NCBI GenBank assembly: GCA_023434365.1
Contig: JAEYSV010000022.1
Span: forward strand, 1 to 13,583
Direction: 5' to 3'
Length of the DNA stretch: 13,583 nt
DNA from: Bacillota bacterium
Lineage (GTDB): Bacteria > Bacillota > Clostridia > Lachnospirales > Lachnospiraceae
Shown: positions 1 to 7,565 of the stretch, in pieces
How positions within the stretch are numbered: position 1 is the first letter of the stretch
Layout: each line of letters opens with the position of its first letter
Program-made: the position numbers and the translations under genes
The notes under the pieces: generated by a model
The model's database searches: none
What the model was told of the DNA's origin: nothing
What the model saw: the letters and a program-made list of their open reading frames with translations, nothing else

Positions 1-474
1 TATAAAATTAATGCACTTCATAAAAAGATAGACTCGGATGAAATGGCAGAGATTCCATTGTATTTGGAATCAGCAGGAACTTTAAAAATGTTTGCTTTAT
101 ATCCAGAGCTACAGGAAGTAATCAATAGAGGAAGCGTATTCTTTATAGATGAATTGAATGCACGTTTACACCCACTACTGGTAAGAAACTTTATTCTTAC
201 ATTTTTAAATCCGCAGATAAATATAAATCATGCACAGTTGGTATTCACAACACATGATACATGGCAGTTATCGAATCAATTGCTTAGACGGGATGAAATT
301 TGGTTTACCGAAAAAAGTCATCAAGGAATATCGACTTTATATTCGCTAGCGGATTTTGTGGATGAAGATGGAACTAGAATCAGGAAGGATGAGAGTTACG
401 AAAAGAATTATCTGATTGGTAAGTATGGCGCAATTCCAACCTTAAAGAGCATTGACATTTTTAAGGAGGGTTAA
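1..474 (+). CDS. RloA/AAA15-type ATPase, C-terminal part (5' end outside window)
   Basis: The reading frame is open from base 1, so this is the C-terminal ~157 residues of a longer protein; the ATG at 43 is internal. What is seen is the distal half of an ABC/SMC-like ATPase: an ESAGT signature-like motif near 70-84, a Walker B strand SVFFIDE with Asp and Glu codons at 148-153, then NARLHP, and an H-loop TTHD with His at 253-255. This arrangement is typical of the AAA15/RloA/AbiL-type ATPases found beside RloB. The Walker A motif must lie upstream of the window. In known systems the ATPase partners a Toprim-type effector, which fits the next gene starting 2 bases after the stop. Its job is inferred to be sensing or activation in phage defence. 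The RloA-type assignment is firm; the exact subfamily is not. Confidence 0.85.
   Translation, partial: YKINALHKKIDSDEMAEIPLYLESAGTLKMFALYPELQEVINRGSVFFIDELNARLHPLLVRNFILTFLNPQININHAQLVFTTHDTWQLSNQLLRRDEIWFTEKSHQGISTLYSLADFVDEDGTRIRKDESYEKNYLIGKYGAIPTLKSIDIFKEG
463..470 (+). promoter_or_regulatory. Ribosome binding site that fixes a GTG start
   Basis: AAGGAGGG lies inside the last codons of the RloA-like gene, six bases before the GTG at 477. No ATG in that frame is comparably placed, so this site decides the start of the RloB-like gene and implies translational coupling of the two genes. Confidence 0.8.
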
Positions 475-476
475 GA

Positions 477-1121
477 GTGGCAAGAAACGAAAGAACAGGT
501 AATAGAAAAACAAGAGAACAACGCAAAAAGGTCAGAGTGCCTGAATTGGGGTATTATCTAATTGTTACCGATACAGAGGCTACAGAACGATGTTACTTCA
601 ATGGATTGTATGATAGTTTATCGTCTGAGATCCAAGATAAATTAGTAATTCGTGTAGTAGAAACAAAAACACGTGACATGATAGATAAATGTATTGAATT
701 GACAGCATATGAAGCACAGTATCGCATGCCTTGGATTGTGTTTGATAGAGATCAAGTGAAAGATTTCGACGCAATTATCCGAGAAGCAAAAGAAAAAGGA
801 ATCGGAGTAGGCTGGTCGAATCCATGTTTTGAAATTTGGTTGTACGCCTACTTTGGTTCCATGCCTGCATTGCGTGAATCATGGACGTGTTGTTCTGAAT
901 TCGGGAAAGTGTATGAAAATAGGACAGGACAAAAGTATTCCAAAGCTGATAGCGACATGTACTTTAGAATTTGCAAGAGCGGTGATGAAGAAAAAGCTAT
1001 TAGAGTTGCACAACAAAAACTTGATCAGTGTATAAGGGATGGAAAAGTAAAACCATCGGAGATGTGGCCGTGTACAACGGTGCATGAGCTGGTGGGGGAG
1101 ATACAGCGGAAGGTAAAATAA
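477..1121 (+). CDS. rloB: RloB-like Toprim-fold protein
   Basis: A 214-residue protein starting at GTG. It has a basic N-terminus (residues 1-20), a strand with acidic residues LIVTDTEATE (28-37, Glu34 and Glu37), a second acidic strand WIVFDRDQ (86-93, Asp90 and Asp92), and the block WSNPCFEIWL (113-122) that is characteristic of RloB. The family has a Toprim-like metal-binding fold and is linked to type I restriction loci and abortive-infection systems, always with an AAA15 ATPase. The normal CEGExTE form of motif I reads TDTEATE here, so one acidic residue is offset, but the metal ligands look preserved. Length is normal for the family. The tight spacing to the upstream ATPase supports a two-protein defence module with RloB as the probable nuclease effector. 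The family call is strong; nuclease activity is inferred. Confidence 0.88.
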   Translation: MARNERTGNRKTREQRKKVRVPELGYYLIVTDTEATERCYFNGLYDSLSSEIQDKLVIRVVETKTRDMIDKCIELTAYEAQYRMPWIVFDRDQVKDFDAIIREAKEKGIGVGWSNPCFEIWLYAYFGSMPALRESWTCCSEFGKVYENRTGQKYSKADSDMYFRICKSGDEEKAIRVAQQKLDQCIRDGKVKPSEMWPCTTVHELVGEIQRKVK

Positions 1122-1124
1122 CAT

Positions 1125-2162
1125 ATGGCAAAAAAACAGATGGCATATTATAAGACAGTAACTGGTTATAAACCTGTGCATATATATCAAGCAATAAAAA
1201 TGAAAAATTCATTGATAAAAAACAGAGATGAGAATTTAGAATTTTATGATACACCTAATGATACGGTTGCTGAGCGATTGAGTCCAGTGAGAACAAGTAA
1301 AGATGGAAAAGCAGCTCATTTTAGCTACTATCCAAATTCAAAACGTTCAGGTAGTGGCAGTGAAAAAACTATGACTCATAGAATGTATGAAATTGTATTA
1401 TCAGAAGTAGATATGGTAAAATTGTCTGCCTTTGGAGAAGAAATAACTGTTTTTGTAGAAGAAGCACTTCCTAATTTTTACTTTAATACGGCATATAATT
1501 ATTACTATATTGATGTAATGTTAAAGCTTAAAGGTACAGAACCAAAATCTTATTTTTACAAGTGGGGCGGAAGATTAGCAATAGAAATTTTTGTTTCTCA
1601 TAAAGTTGATAAGTCTAAAGCAAATGACTTGCAACTGTCTGGAATTCAGATATTTGAGGCGAAGATATATTCAAATCAAAGGGTACCAGAAAATATTTTA
1701 GATGAGAAACAATTCAACTATTATAAAGAGATAGTTAAAGGCAGAATAATTCAGAAACTAGTTATAGGTAAATTCGTTAATGCTGTTTGCCCACCCACCG
1801 GTTCATTAATGGAAAAGAGGTATTTGGAGATGGAAAAATATGAACAAGAAATAAAGATACAACAAAATGTTGTGTTGGAAAACAATGAGAAAATTGCGAA
1901 ACAACGAGAAGAAGTTAGCAGTTATAATAAACAATTAGAATTGTTAAAAGGTCAGGAAGAAGCGTTAAAAAATAAGATGACTGAAAAAGAAAAGCAGTTG
2001 AAGTCTTTTAATGATATTGTAACAAAAAATTCAATACTGAGTAGGAATAATCAAGAATTAGAAAACAAAATAAAACAGCTTGAAACAGATTTGTTTGAGG
2101 AAAGAAATAAAAGTTTACTGAAAAAGCTATTCGGTCACTTTTTTGCTGCTAGAAAAGCATAA
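1125..2162 (+). CDS. CoiA-like nuclease-domain protein with C-terminal coiled coil
   Basis: A 345-residue protein, ATG preceded by GGAAGGT at 1108-1114. Residues about 60-185 resemble the nuclease-like domain of CoiA-family proteins: HFSYYP (65-70), THRMYE (84-89), YYIDVMLKL (127-135, Asp130), then LAIEIFVSHKVDKSKAND (151-168, Glu154, His159) and GIQIFEAKI (173-181). This spacing matches a PD-(D/E)xK core with Asp130 and Glu154 as metal ligands; an obvious catalytic Lys after Glu154 is missing, as in several CoiA relatives. Residues ~232-330 are rich in Glu, Lys and Gln with heptad spacing and should form a long coiled coil, ending in a short basic amphipathic tail (LLKKLFGHFFAARKA). It lies three bases after rloB and just before the SIR2 and HerA genes, so it is probably co-expressed with both pairs. 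The fold is inferred from motifs by eye; its role is unknown. Confidence 0.68.
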   Translation: MAKKQMAYYKTVTGYKPVHIYQAIKMKNSLIKNRDENLEFYDTPNDTVAERLSPVRTSKDGKAAHFSYYPNSKRSGSGSEKTMTHRMYEIVLSEVDMVKLSAFGEEITVFVEEALPNFYFNTAYNYYYIDVMLKLKGTEPKSYFYKWGGRLAIEIFVSHKVDKSKANDLQLSGIQIFEAKIYSNQRVPENILDEKQFNYYKEIVKGRIIQKLVIGKFVNAVCPPTGSLMEKRYLEMEKYEQEIKIQQNVVLENNEKIAKQREEVSSYNKQLELLKGQEEALKNKMTEKEKQLKSFNDIVTKNSILSRNNQELENKIKQLETDLFEERNKSLLKKLFGHFFAARKA

Positions 2163-2167
2163 GCAAT

Positions 2168-2172
2168 GGAGG
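2168..2172 (+). promoter_or_regulatory. Ribosome binding site favouring GTG 2181 for the SIR2 gene
   Basis: GGAGG sits eight bases before GTG 2181 and overlaps the in-frame ATG at 2166. That ATG has no purine-rich site upstream, so GTG is the more likely start, giving 330 rather than 335 residues. Confidence 0.65.
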
Positions 2173-2180
2173 TTACTAAA

Positions 2181-3173
2181 GTGGAACAAGAAAAAATATA
2201 CGAAATAATACAAAAGAAATTAACTACAGTTCCATTAATCCTTATAGGGACAGGCGGAACAATGCCATATGGGATACCAGGGATGTCAGCACTGGCAGAT
2301 AGATTAATTTTGGATTTAAGTTCTAAGTATAATGGTGATTCAGAGTGGTCGAAATTTGAAGATAAGCTAAATAAAGGTATTGCACTTGAAGAAGCCTTAA
2401 CAGACTTAAACTTAAATGAAAGTATTATCAACGATATAATTAATGTTACATGGAAATTGATAAGTGAATCAGATCTTACAATTATGAAGCAATGGATTAC
2501 AAGTGGAATCAAGTCGGATTTAGGGAAAATTATACATAGATTCTATCAGGCAACACCGCAATGTGTTAATGTCATTACAACAAATTATGATCGAGGAATC
2601 GAGTATTCATGTGATCAGTATTCGATGTTAGCAAACACATTATTTGACGGGGAATATTATAAAAGGTTTAAGAGAACAAATCAAATTGGAGTCAGACAGG
2701 TAGTTAATATATTAAAAGTACATGGTTCGTTAGATTGGTATTTTGAAAATAATGGACAAGTAGTTTCACTGCCACTTCAAGAAAATCTTTTGTGCGGTTT
2801 GAAACCAGCGATAATTACACCAGGAACTAGTAAATATAAGCGAGTATTAGAAACTCCATTTAGAGATATTTTACGTATTTCTGATGAATTGATTGAAAAG
2901 GCAAACAACTATTTGTGCATCGGGTATGGATTTAATGATAGTCAAATACAGGCAAATATAATAAGGGAAATTCAGTTAGGAAAGCCCATTGTAGTATGGA
3001 CAAAAGAATTATCTGTGGAAGCAGTAAACCTTATAAAAAATAATAGTGAAAATTTTGTGATTATACAGGCTTGTAAAGGAGATAATTCAAAATCTGAGGT
3101 TATTATGACATCAGGAACTGAAATAATTAATGAACAGATTTGGACCCAAGAGGGGTTACTGAGAATTGTATAG
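2181..3173 (+). CDS. SIR2-family NADase (SIR2-HerA defence pair)
   Basis: A SIR2-like Rossmann enzyme. Numbering from the alternative ATG at 2166, it has LIGTGGTMPYGIP (26-38) for NAD binding, NVITTNYDRGIE (135-146) with Asn140, KVHGSLDW (184-191) with the catalytic His186, the ITPG turn (217-220), and CIGYGFND (251-258) near the C-terminus. These are the signature blocks of prokaryotic SIR2 effectors, which hydrolyse NAD+ on phage infection and cause abortive infection. Active-site Asn and His are both present, so the enzyme looks intact. HerA begins 12 bases after its stop, the arrangement of the known SIR2-HerA (Nezha) system, where the two proteins form a large complex. The start was chosen as GTG 2181 from its ribosome binding site; ATG 2166 remains possible. 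There is no N-terminal membrane segment, so it should be cytosolic. Confidence 0.9.
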   Translation: MEQEKIYEIIQKKLTTVPLILIGTGGTMPYGIPGMSALADRLILDLSSKYNGDSEWSKFEDKLNKGIALEEALTDLNLNESIINDIINVTWKLISESDLTIMKQWITSGIKSDLGKIIHRFYQATPQCVNVITTNYDRGIEYSCDQYSMLANTLFDGEYYKRFKRTNQIGVRQVVNILKVHGSLDWYFENNGQVVSLPLQENLLCGLKPAIITPGTSKYKRVLETPFRDILRISDELIEKANNYLCIGYGFNDSQIQANIIREIQLGKPIVVWTKELSVEAVNLIKNNSENFVIIQACKGDNSKSEVIMTSGTEIINEQIWTQEGLLRIV

Positions 3174-3177
3174 GAGG
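3173..3177 (+). promoter_or_regulatory. Ribosome binding site favouring ATG 3186 for herA
   Basis: GGAGG overlaps the SIR2 stop codon. It is only two bases from the first ATG (3180) but eight from the second in-frame ATG (3186), so the second is the better start. Confidence 0.6.
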
Positions 3178-3185
3178 GAATGAAT

Positions 3186-4895
3186 ATGGTAATTGATTTA
3201 GAGAAGGAAAAGGTGATTGGAAACGTAGAAAGTGTTGATACTGCGACTGTAATTGTTCATGTTAAAGATGCGCAATTACTATCATCAATACAAATAAACC
3301 ATTTGGTAGTAATTCGTTCATCTAAAGTTGGGCAGTATCTAATAGGAATGGTAAATAAAATTGTTAGAAAATATAATTCGTTTGATAATGGATCCGATGA
3401 TGAGGACATAGAAGAAATTGGATCTTATGACTTGGTAAAAATTACATTAGTAGGAACATTCATTGATAAAGTAGGAACTAAAGAAAACATCTTTAAGCGT
3501 ACATTGCAATCGGTTGCAGAAATTGATGCTGATTGTTTCACGATGTCTTCTGAAACATTATCTAATTTTATGGGTGTTATTTCTAAAACTAGTGCATTGA
3601 CAGAGAATCCTTTAAAGATCGGAAAATATGTTTTAAATGATACAGCAGATGCTTTTTTGGATGGGAATAAGTTTTTTCAGAGACATGCTGTAATTACAGG
3701 AAGTACGGGGTCAGGAAAATCATTTACAGTGGCAACGGTTATAGAGCAGATAGAAAAACTCAAATCATCAAACTCTATTTTGTTTGATATTCATGGTGAA
3801 TATAATACAATAAAAGGAGATGGAATTAAGCAATATAAAATTGCGGGTCCTGGAGATGTAATGGGAGACAATATTATGTTTTTACCATATTGGCTTCTCT
3901 CATATGAAGAAATGTTATCATTGTTGTTGGATAGATCTGATAGTAATGCACCAAATCAAGCAATGCTTTTTAGCAAGTATGTTATCGAAAAGAAATCAGA
4001 ATTTTTAAAAGGAGTTGGAAGGAATGATGTTGAAGCGCAATTTACAATAGATAGTCCAATTCCATATGACATTTGTTCCTTGCTCGATGAATTGCGTAAT
4101 AAAGATGTAGAAGTAGTCCCAGGAGCGACTGCAGGAAAAACAAAGCAAGGAGATTTTTATGGTAAGCTTTCAAGGTTTATTCAACGATTGGAAAATAAGG
4201 TTATAGATAAGCGTTTAAATTTTATGTTTTCTAAAGAAACTGGTTTGATGGAATATGATTATATGGCAAAACTTTGTGAAATGTTATTATCACCTGCATC
4301 TAAAAATGGCGGAGTTAAAATTATTGATTTTTCAGAAGTACCATCAGATGTTTTACCACTTATAGTATCATTAATTGCTAGAGTAATATTTTCTGTTCAG
4401 CAGTGGGTTGATAGAGATAAAATACATCCTATAGCACTATTTTGTGATGAAGCACATTTATATATTCCTGAAAATGCAAGGCAAGGTGTTGAAGCTTCCA
4501 GTTTGTCCAGCTTTGAAAGGATTGCAAAAGAAGGCAGAAAATATGGAGTAGCAATTGTCGTAATAACTCAAAGACCATCAGAAGTGAATAGAACTGTTCT
4601 AAGCCAGGCAAATAATTTTATTGCTATGAGATTAACTAATGTTGATGACCAAAATGTAATAAAAAAGCTATTGCCTGATAATCTGGGAAACTATGCTGAA
4701 ATGCTACCAATATTGGATGTTGGTGAGGCACTCATTGTTGGAGATGCATGTCTGTTACCTAGTAGAATTATTGTAGATAAGCCCGTACATGAACCTAACA
4801 GTGCAACTGTTAATTTTTGGGATGAATGGTCAAAGGATAGTGTTGGTGATTTTATTAATTCAGCTGTTGAGGCAATGAGAAAACAAAGTAGATAA
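3186..4895 (+). CDS. herA: HerA/FtsK-type hexameric ATPase (SIR2-HerA defence pair)
   Basis: A HerA-clan helicase/translocase of 569 residues (571 if started at 3180). With 3180 numbering, residues ~1-115 form the HAS-barrel that seats the hexamer. Walker A is TGSTGSGKS (173-181), a downstream LFDIHGEY (201-208) is typical of HerA, Walker B is PIALFCDEAH (417-426, Asp423 and Glu424), the sensor VITQRPSEV is at 461-469, and candidate arginine fingers R447 and R453 lie in SFERIAKEGRKYG. All ATPase elements look intact. HerA rings usually pair with NurA nuclease; here the partner is SIR2, the known anti-phage pair in which HerA assembles with and controls the SIR2 NADase. It is the last gene of the operon and ends just before a strong hairpin. 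No membrane segments are seen. Confidence 0.92.
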   Translation: MVIDLEKEKVIGNVESVDTATVIVHVKDAQLLSSIQINHLVVIRSSKVGQYLIGMVNKIVRKYNSFDNGSDDEDIEEIGSYDLVKITLVGTFIDKVGTKENIFKRTLQSVAEIDADCFTMSSETLSNFMGVISKTSALTENPLKIGKYVLNDTADAFLDGNKFFQRHAVITGSTGSGKSFTVATVIEQIEKLKSSNSILFDIHGEYNTIKGDGIKQYKIAGPGDVMGDNIMFLPYWLLSYEEMLSLLLDRSDSNAPNQAMLFSKYVIEKKSEFLKGVGRNDVEAQFTIDSPIPYDICSLLDELRNKDVEVVPGATAGKTKQGDFYGKLSRFIQRLENKVIDKRLNFMFSKETGLMEYDYMAKLCEMLLSPASKNGGVKIIDFSEVPSDVLPLIVSLIARVIFSVQQWVDRDKIHPIALFCDEAHLYIPENARQGVEASSLSSFERIAKEGRKYGVAIVVITQRPSEVNRTVLSQANNFIAMRLTNVDDQNVIKKLLPDNLGNYAEMLPILDVGEALIVGDACLLPSRIIVDKPVHEPNSATVNFWDEWSKDSVGDFINSAVEAMRKQSR

Positions 4896-4906
4896 ACTAT
4901 AAGATA

Positions 4907-4939
4907 ACACAATAAGGGGAGTGACTCCCCTTATTGTGT
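4907..4939. terminator. Bidirectional hairpin between convergent genes
   Basis: A perfect 15-bp stem (4907-4921 with 4925-4939) and a three-base loop, with ACACAATAAGGGGAG as the left arm. It lies between herA and the convergent NB-ARC gene and includes the stop and the two codons before it of the latter. Neither strand has a long U-tract directly after the stem, so it may act as a two-way terminator, a transcript-end stabiliser, or both. Confidence 0.75.
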
Positions 4940-7240
4940 AGATAGAAGTTTTTCCCGATATTCCAACGCCTGCTCCCTCTTATGCCACCGGTTATACAGA
5001 TTATGCAGATACCGGTAGCAAGTCTTGCTATAATCACTGTCATTTCCCATAACAGTGGTGATTTTCTGTTCAGCTTCCAGTAAGCACAATTCTGCCTTTT
5101 CAGGATTATTCTGAGATAGCGCTATTATCCCTTTCCCCATCTGGCAGATAGCATAATCAAAACTGTTCTCACCTTCATGTTCCAGCACTAAGGATTCGTA
5201 AAGGGATAAAGCCTGATTTGCAAGATCATAATCCTTCGCCAGAATCAACATATTGGTCAGGTTCATAAGTTGCTGTAAAGTATCGTGAGTTTCAAAAATC
5301 CCATAATCTCTACGAATTTCCAATGCCATTTTCAAATGTTCCGCTGCTTCTTTGCCGTTTTTCAGAAAAAGGTACACATTAGAAATATTATTATGCATAT
5401 TAGAAAGCAGAGCCGCAGTTTTTCTATCCATATCTGATAATTGGATAGAATGCAGTAATTCCAGTGCTTTCAATCGCTTCTTTAATGCATTACCATAGTC
5501 TTTACGGATAACAAATAGTTCTGCTTTGTAATCCAAAAGTAATGCTCTGTCGCAAATGGAATTAAGCCCATGCTTCTCCATGATATAAGAGATTCGTTCC
5601 GTTAGTTTTGGCAGATAGTCCATAACCAGATATTTATCCAGATAAGGAAACATATCCTGAAGGAATAAAAGATAAGCTTCTGGTTCATCCACAAGAACAC
5701 GTTCTGTAACGCTAATCAAAGACTGAATCACATTTTCTGGTCGTCTGACTTCTAACCCGTGAGTTAGGCAGATAAGGTGTAAGCTGTCAATCAAAGTCCT
5801 ACAATTAGATACGGAAGGTATCGTTTCTATCAGAGCCACATCCTGAATTAAGGGATGGAGGTTTATTTTTTTGTTCTCTTCGTCATCCATGACAAATCCA
5901 TATCGTACTAGATGGTTTACTTCGTTCAGAGTCTCAAGCTTTAGCCACTTCTTAAAGGGATTCTTTAATACACCAGAGTTTGGAAGTAATGAAAGATTCC
6001 GTAAAATATCCATCTGCGCCGCCGTTAATTGATTTAACTGTAAAAGTTTTCGTAGGTGTTCAATCATCAATGCTTCCGAAAATTCCTCGTCCTTGTAGAT
6101 TTCTACTGCTTCACCAGAATGAATATTTAAGCCACAGCTCTTTAATTCAAGTAATAATTCCGCTGCCTCTATACCACTTGCAGAGAGAGATAATGCTGCA
6201 AGGCAGACGGTCAGTGTATGTCCTTTTAATTCATTTATTATGTCAGAGGTAGTTTCAGGTTCTGCCTTAGCGGCAGGGCAATATTGGTAAAACAATGCCG
6301 TTAATTCATTCTCTTTATCCAATTCTTTTATTTCCAATGTCTGAAAAGATGTGATTTTACATCTGGTCGTAATCAGAATTTGGAAATCATTTTGTATAAA
6401 TTCCTTGAAAAATGGGTCATCTTTTGGCAGTACATTAAAATTATCCAGAATAATCAGACTGTCAGAACGTAGTTTTTGTAAGGTCTGATAGTGGTTCTGA
6501 AACAATTGTTCTTCAGTCATCTCTGCCGTGTCATCTGTAAAAGAAAGCCCAGCAATACACTTCTTTAAGCTTCCATCATAATGAAAGTACAATATATTGC
6601 TATATTTCTTCTTGTTCTTATTTGCAAAGGTCTTTGCAAACTCACTTTTTCCAATACCAGCAATTCCAGTCACAAATAGAAGTGCATGTTCTTGTAGTAG
6701 AGACAATGAAGATTTTAATTCTTCTTTTCTTCCAAGAAATGCTTTCGTTGCGCTTGGTACTTTAGAAGAAAGCAATACTTCACCTAAATCTGGTGAATAC
6801 AGCGTACTATGGTTATGGTCGTTTAAAATGGCATATCGAATAACTTCGGTAAAGAATTGATCCAATGCCTGAATCGCAAGTATTTCATTAGCTTTCTGAT
6901 TTCCGATTACAGTTCTGCTATATTCAATCAATTCATCCATCTGAGAGCAAGCCTGTGTCTCGTTGAGCAGATTCGGAATAATCTTATCTCTAAAATCATT
7001 CCTCATAAAATCAAAATTATTTTCATCTTCATAAGCTCTGATAATTTCAAGTGGTATCGGTCTGACACCATTGCACCAATTACTGTATTTAATGTTATCT
7101 GTATCTGTAATTTCAGCATATTCACTGTCATCAAGAGAAAGTGAGAATAGGCTTCTTACAAGCTGATGTTGCGGATAAGTTTTCTTTTTATTATCCAGAA
7201 GAATGCCAATGACATTCGAAAAGGTAAGTCTGTTTTTCAA
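4931..7240 (-). CDS. STAND NTPase: NB-ARC domain with C-terminal TPR repeats
   Basis: A 769-residue signal-transduction ATPase with numerous domains. Residues 1-~160 are an N-terminal helical region (motif YSNWCNGVRPIPLEI, 52-66) that I cannot assign. The NB-ARC core has Walker A GIAGIGKS (192-199), Walker B SLIILDNF (261-268, Asp266), the sensor ILITTR (288-293), a degenerate GLPLA-like GHTLTVCLAAL (340-350), and LHPLIQDVA (461-469), equivalent to the MHD region in the winged helix. Residues ~565-769 carry TPR-like helical pairs, such as YGNALKKRLKALELL and AAEHLKMALEIR. STAND proteins with this layout act as switches that oligomerise on ligand binding; some are antiphage sensors, others regulators. 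The start is TTG: an in-frame TGA lies directly upstream and GGGGG is seven bases before it. It faces the defence operon, so it is a separate transcription unit. No obvious effector enzyme domain is fused to it. Confidence 0.88.
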   Translation of the reverse strand: MKNRLTFSNVIGILLDNKKKTYPQHQLVRSLFSLSLDDSEYAEITDTDNIKYSNWCNGVRPIPLEIIRAYEDENNFDFMRNDFRDKIIPNLLNETQACSQMDELIEYSRTVIGNQKANEILAIQALDQFFTEVIRYAILNDHNHSTLYSPDLGEVLLSSKVPSATKAFLGRKEELKSSLSLLQEHALLFVTGIAGIGKSEFAKTFANKNKKKYSNILYFHYDGSLKKCIAGLSFTDDTAEMTEEQLFQNHYQTLQKLRSDSLIILDNFNVLPKDDPFFKEFIQNDFQILITTRCKITSFQTLEIKELDKENELTALFYQYCPAAKAEPETTSDIINELKGHTLTVCLAALSLSASGIEAAELLLELKSCGLNIHSGEAVEIYKDEEFSEALMIEHLRKLLQLNQLTAAQMDILRNLSLLPNSGVLKNPFKKWLKLETLNEVNHLVRYGFVMDDEENKKINLHPLIQDVALIETIPSVSNCRTLIDSLHLICLTHGLEVRRPENVIQSLISVTERVLVDEPEAYLLFLQDMFPYLDKYLVMDYLPKLTERISYIMEKHGLNSICDRALLLDYKAELFVIRKDYGNALKKRLKALELLHSIQLSDMDRKTAALLSNMHNNISNVYLFLKNGKEAAEHLKMALEIRRDYGIFETHDTLQQLMNLTNMLILAKDYDLANQALSLYESLVLEHEGENSFDYAICQMGKGIIALSQNNPEKAELCLLEAEQKITTVMGNDSDYSKTCYRYLHNLYNRWHKREQALEYREKLLSTQ

Positions 7241-7265
7241 TCAAATTCCCCCAGTTCAAAATTTT

Positions 7266-7287
7266 TGCTAAGTCTATGCTAAGTCTC
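7266..7287 (-). repeat. Tandem 11-bp repeat upstream of the STAND gene
   Basis: TGCTAAGTCTA (7266-7276) is followed at once by TGCTAAGTCTC (7277-7287). On the minus strand the pair lies just downstream of a -35-like TTGACG (7293-7288) and fills the spacer before a weak -10-like TAGCAA (7270-7265). The 11-bp period puts both copies on the same DNA face, as expected of a repressor or activator site. Operator function is inferred. Confidence 0.5.
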
Positions 7288-7376
7288 CGTCAATAGTTGG
7301 AGAGCGATTTCGTTGGTATCATTAACTCATGGATTGGTAGCCAGATGAAGCGTAAATGCAACAAACGGATATCAAA

Positions 7377-7385
7377 ATTATAACA
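7377..7385 (-). promoter_or_regulatory. Extended -10 promoter candidate for the STAND gene
   Basis: On the minus strand the sequence reads TGTTATAAT, an exact extended -10 element. No good -35 box is visible. Use of this site would give an untranslated leader of about 130 bases containing the tandem 11-bp repeat. The nearer TTGACG at 7293-7288 is an alternative. Confidence 0.4.
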
Positions 7386-7565
7386 CACAAACAAATGTTC
7401 GGAAAGAAAAAATTTGTGTATGTACCTTGAAAAACAATTCTGAGAAAACAAAAAGGATGAGACAGAATTCATAGGCTGTAGAGAAGGGGAAGTCCACTTT
7501 GCCAAGATGATTGAAATCAGAAATACCGATTTTAATCGGAGCTAAGAAAATGGAATCACGTCAAG
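7386..7565. other. Region between element cargo and integration module, no intact gene
   Basis: No convincing gene starts here. From 7444 to 7545 a plus-strand frame is open without a start codon, with protein-like composition (TEFIGCREGEVHFAKMIEI at its core) ending at TAA 7543-7545. A 21-residue frame from ATG 7550 has GGAG eight bases upstream but no recognisable product. The stretch looks like remnants of a gene upstream of the recombinase operon. No clear plus-strand promoter was found. Confidence 0.4.

Noticed and set aside
829..1254. Short frames overlapping rloB and the CoiA-like gene
   Set aside because: They overlap well-supported genes on either strand and have no ribosome binding site or recognisable family.
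5980..7144. Plus-strand open frames opposite the STAND NTPase
   Set aside because: They are mirror frames of a well-supported gene, with no recognisable product.
7290..7505. 71-codon minus-strand frame upstream of the STAND gene
   Set aside because: It has no recognisable similarity and no clear ribosome binding site, and it overlaps the likely promoter region of the STAND gene.
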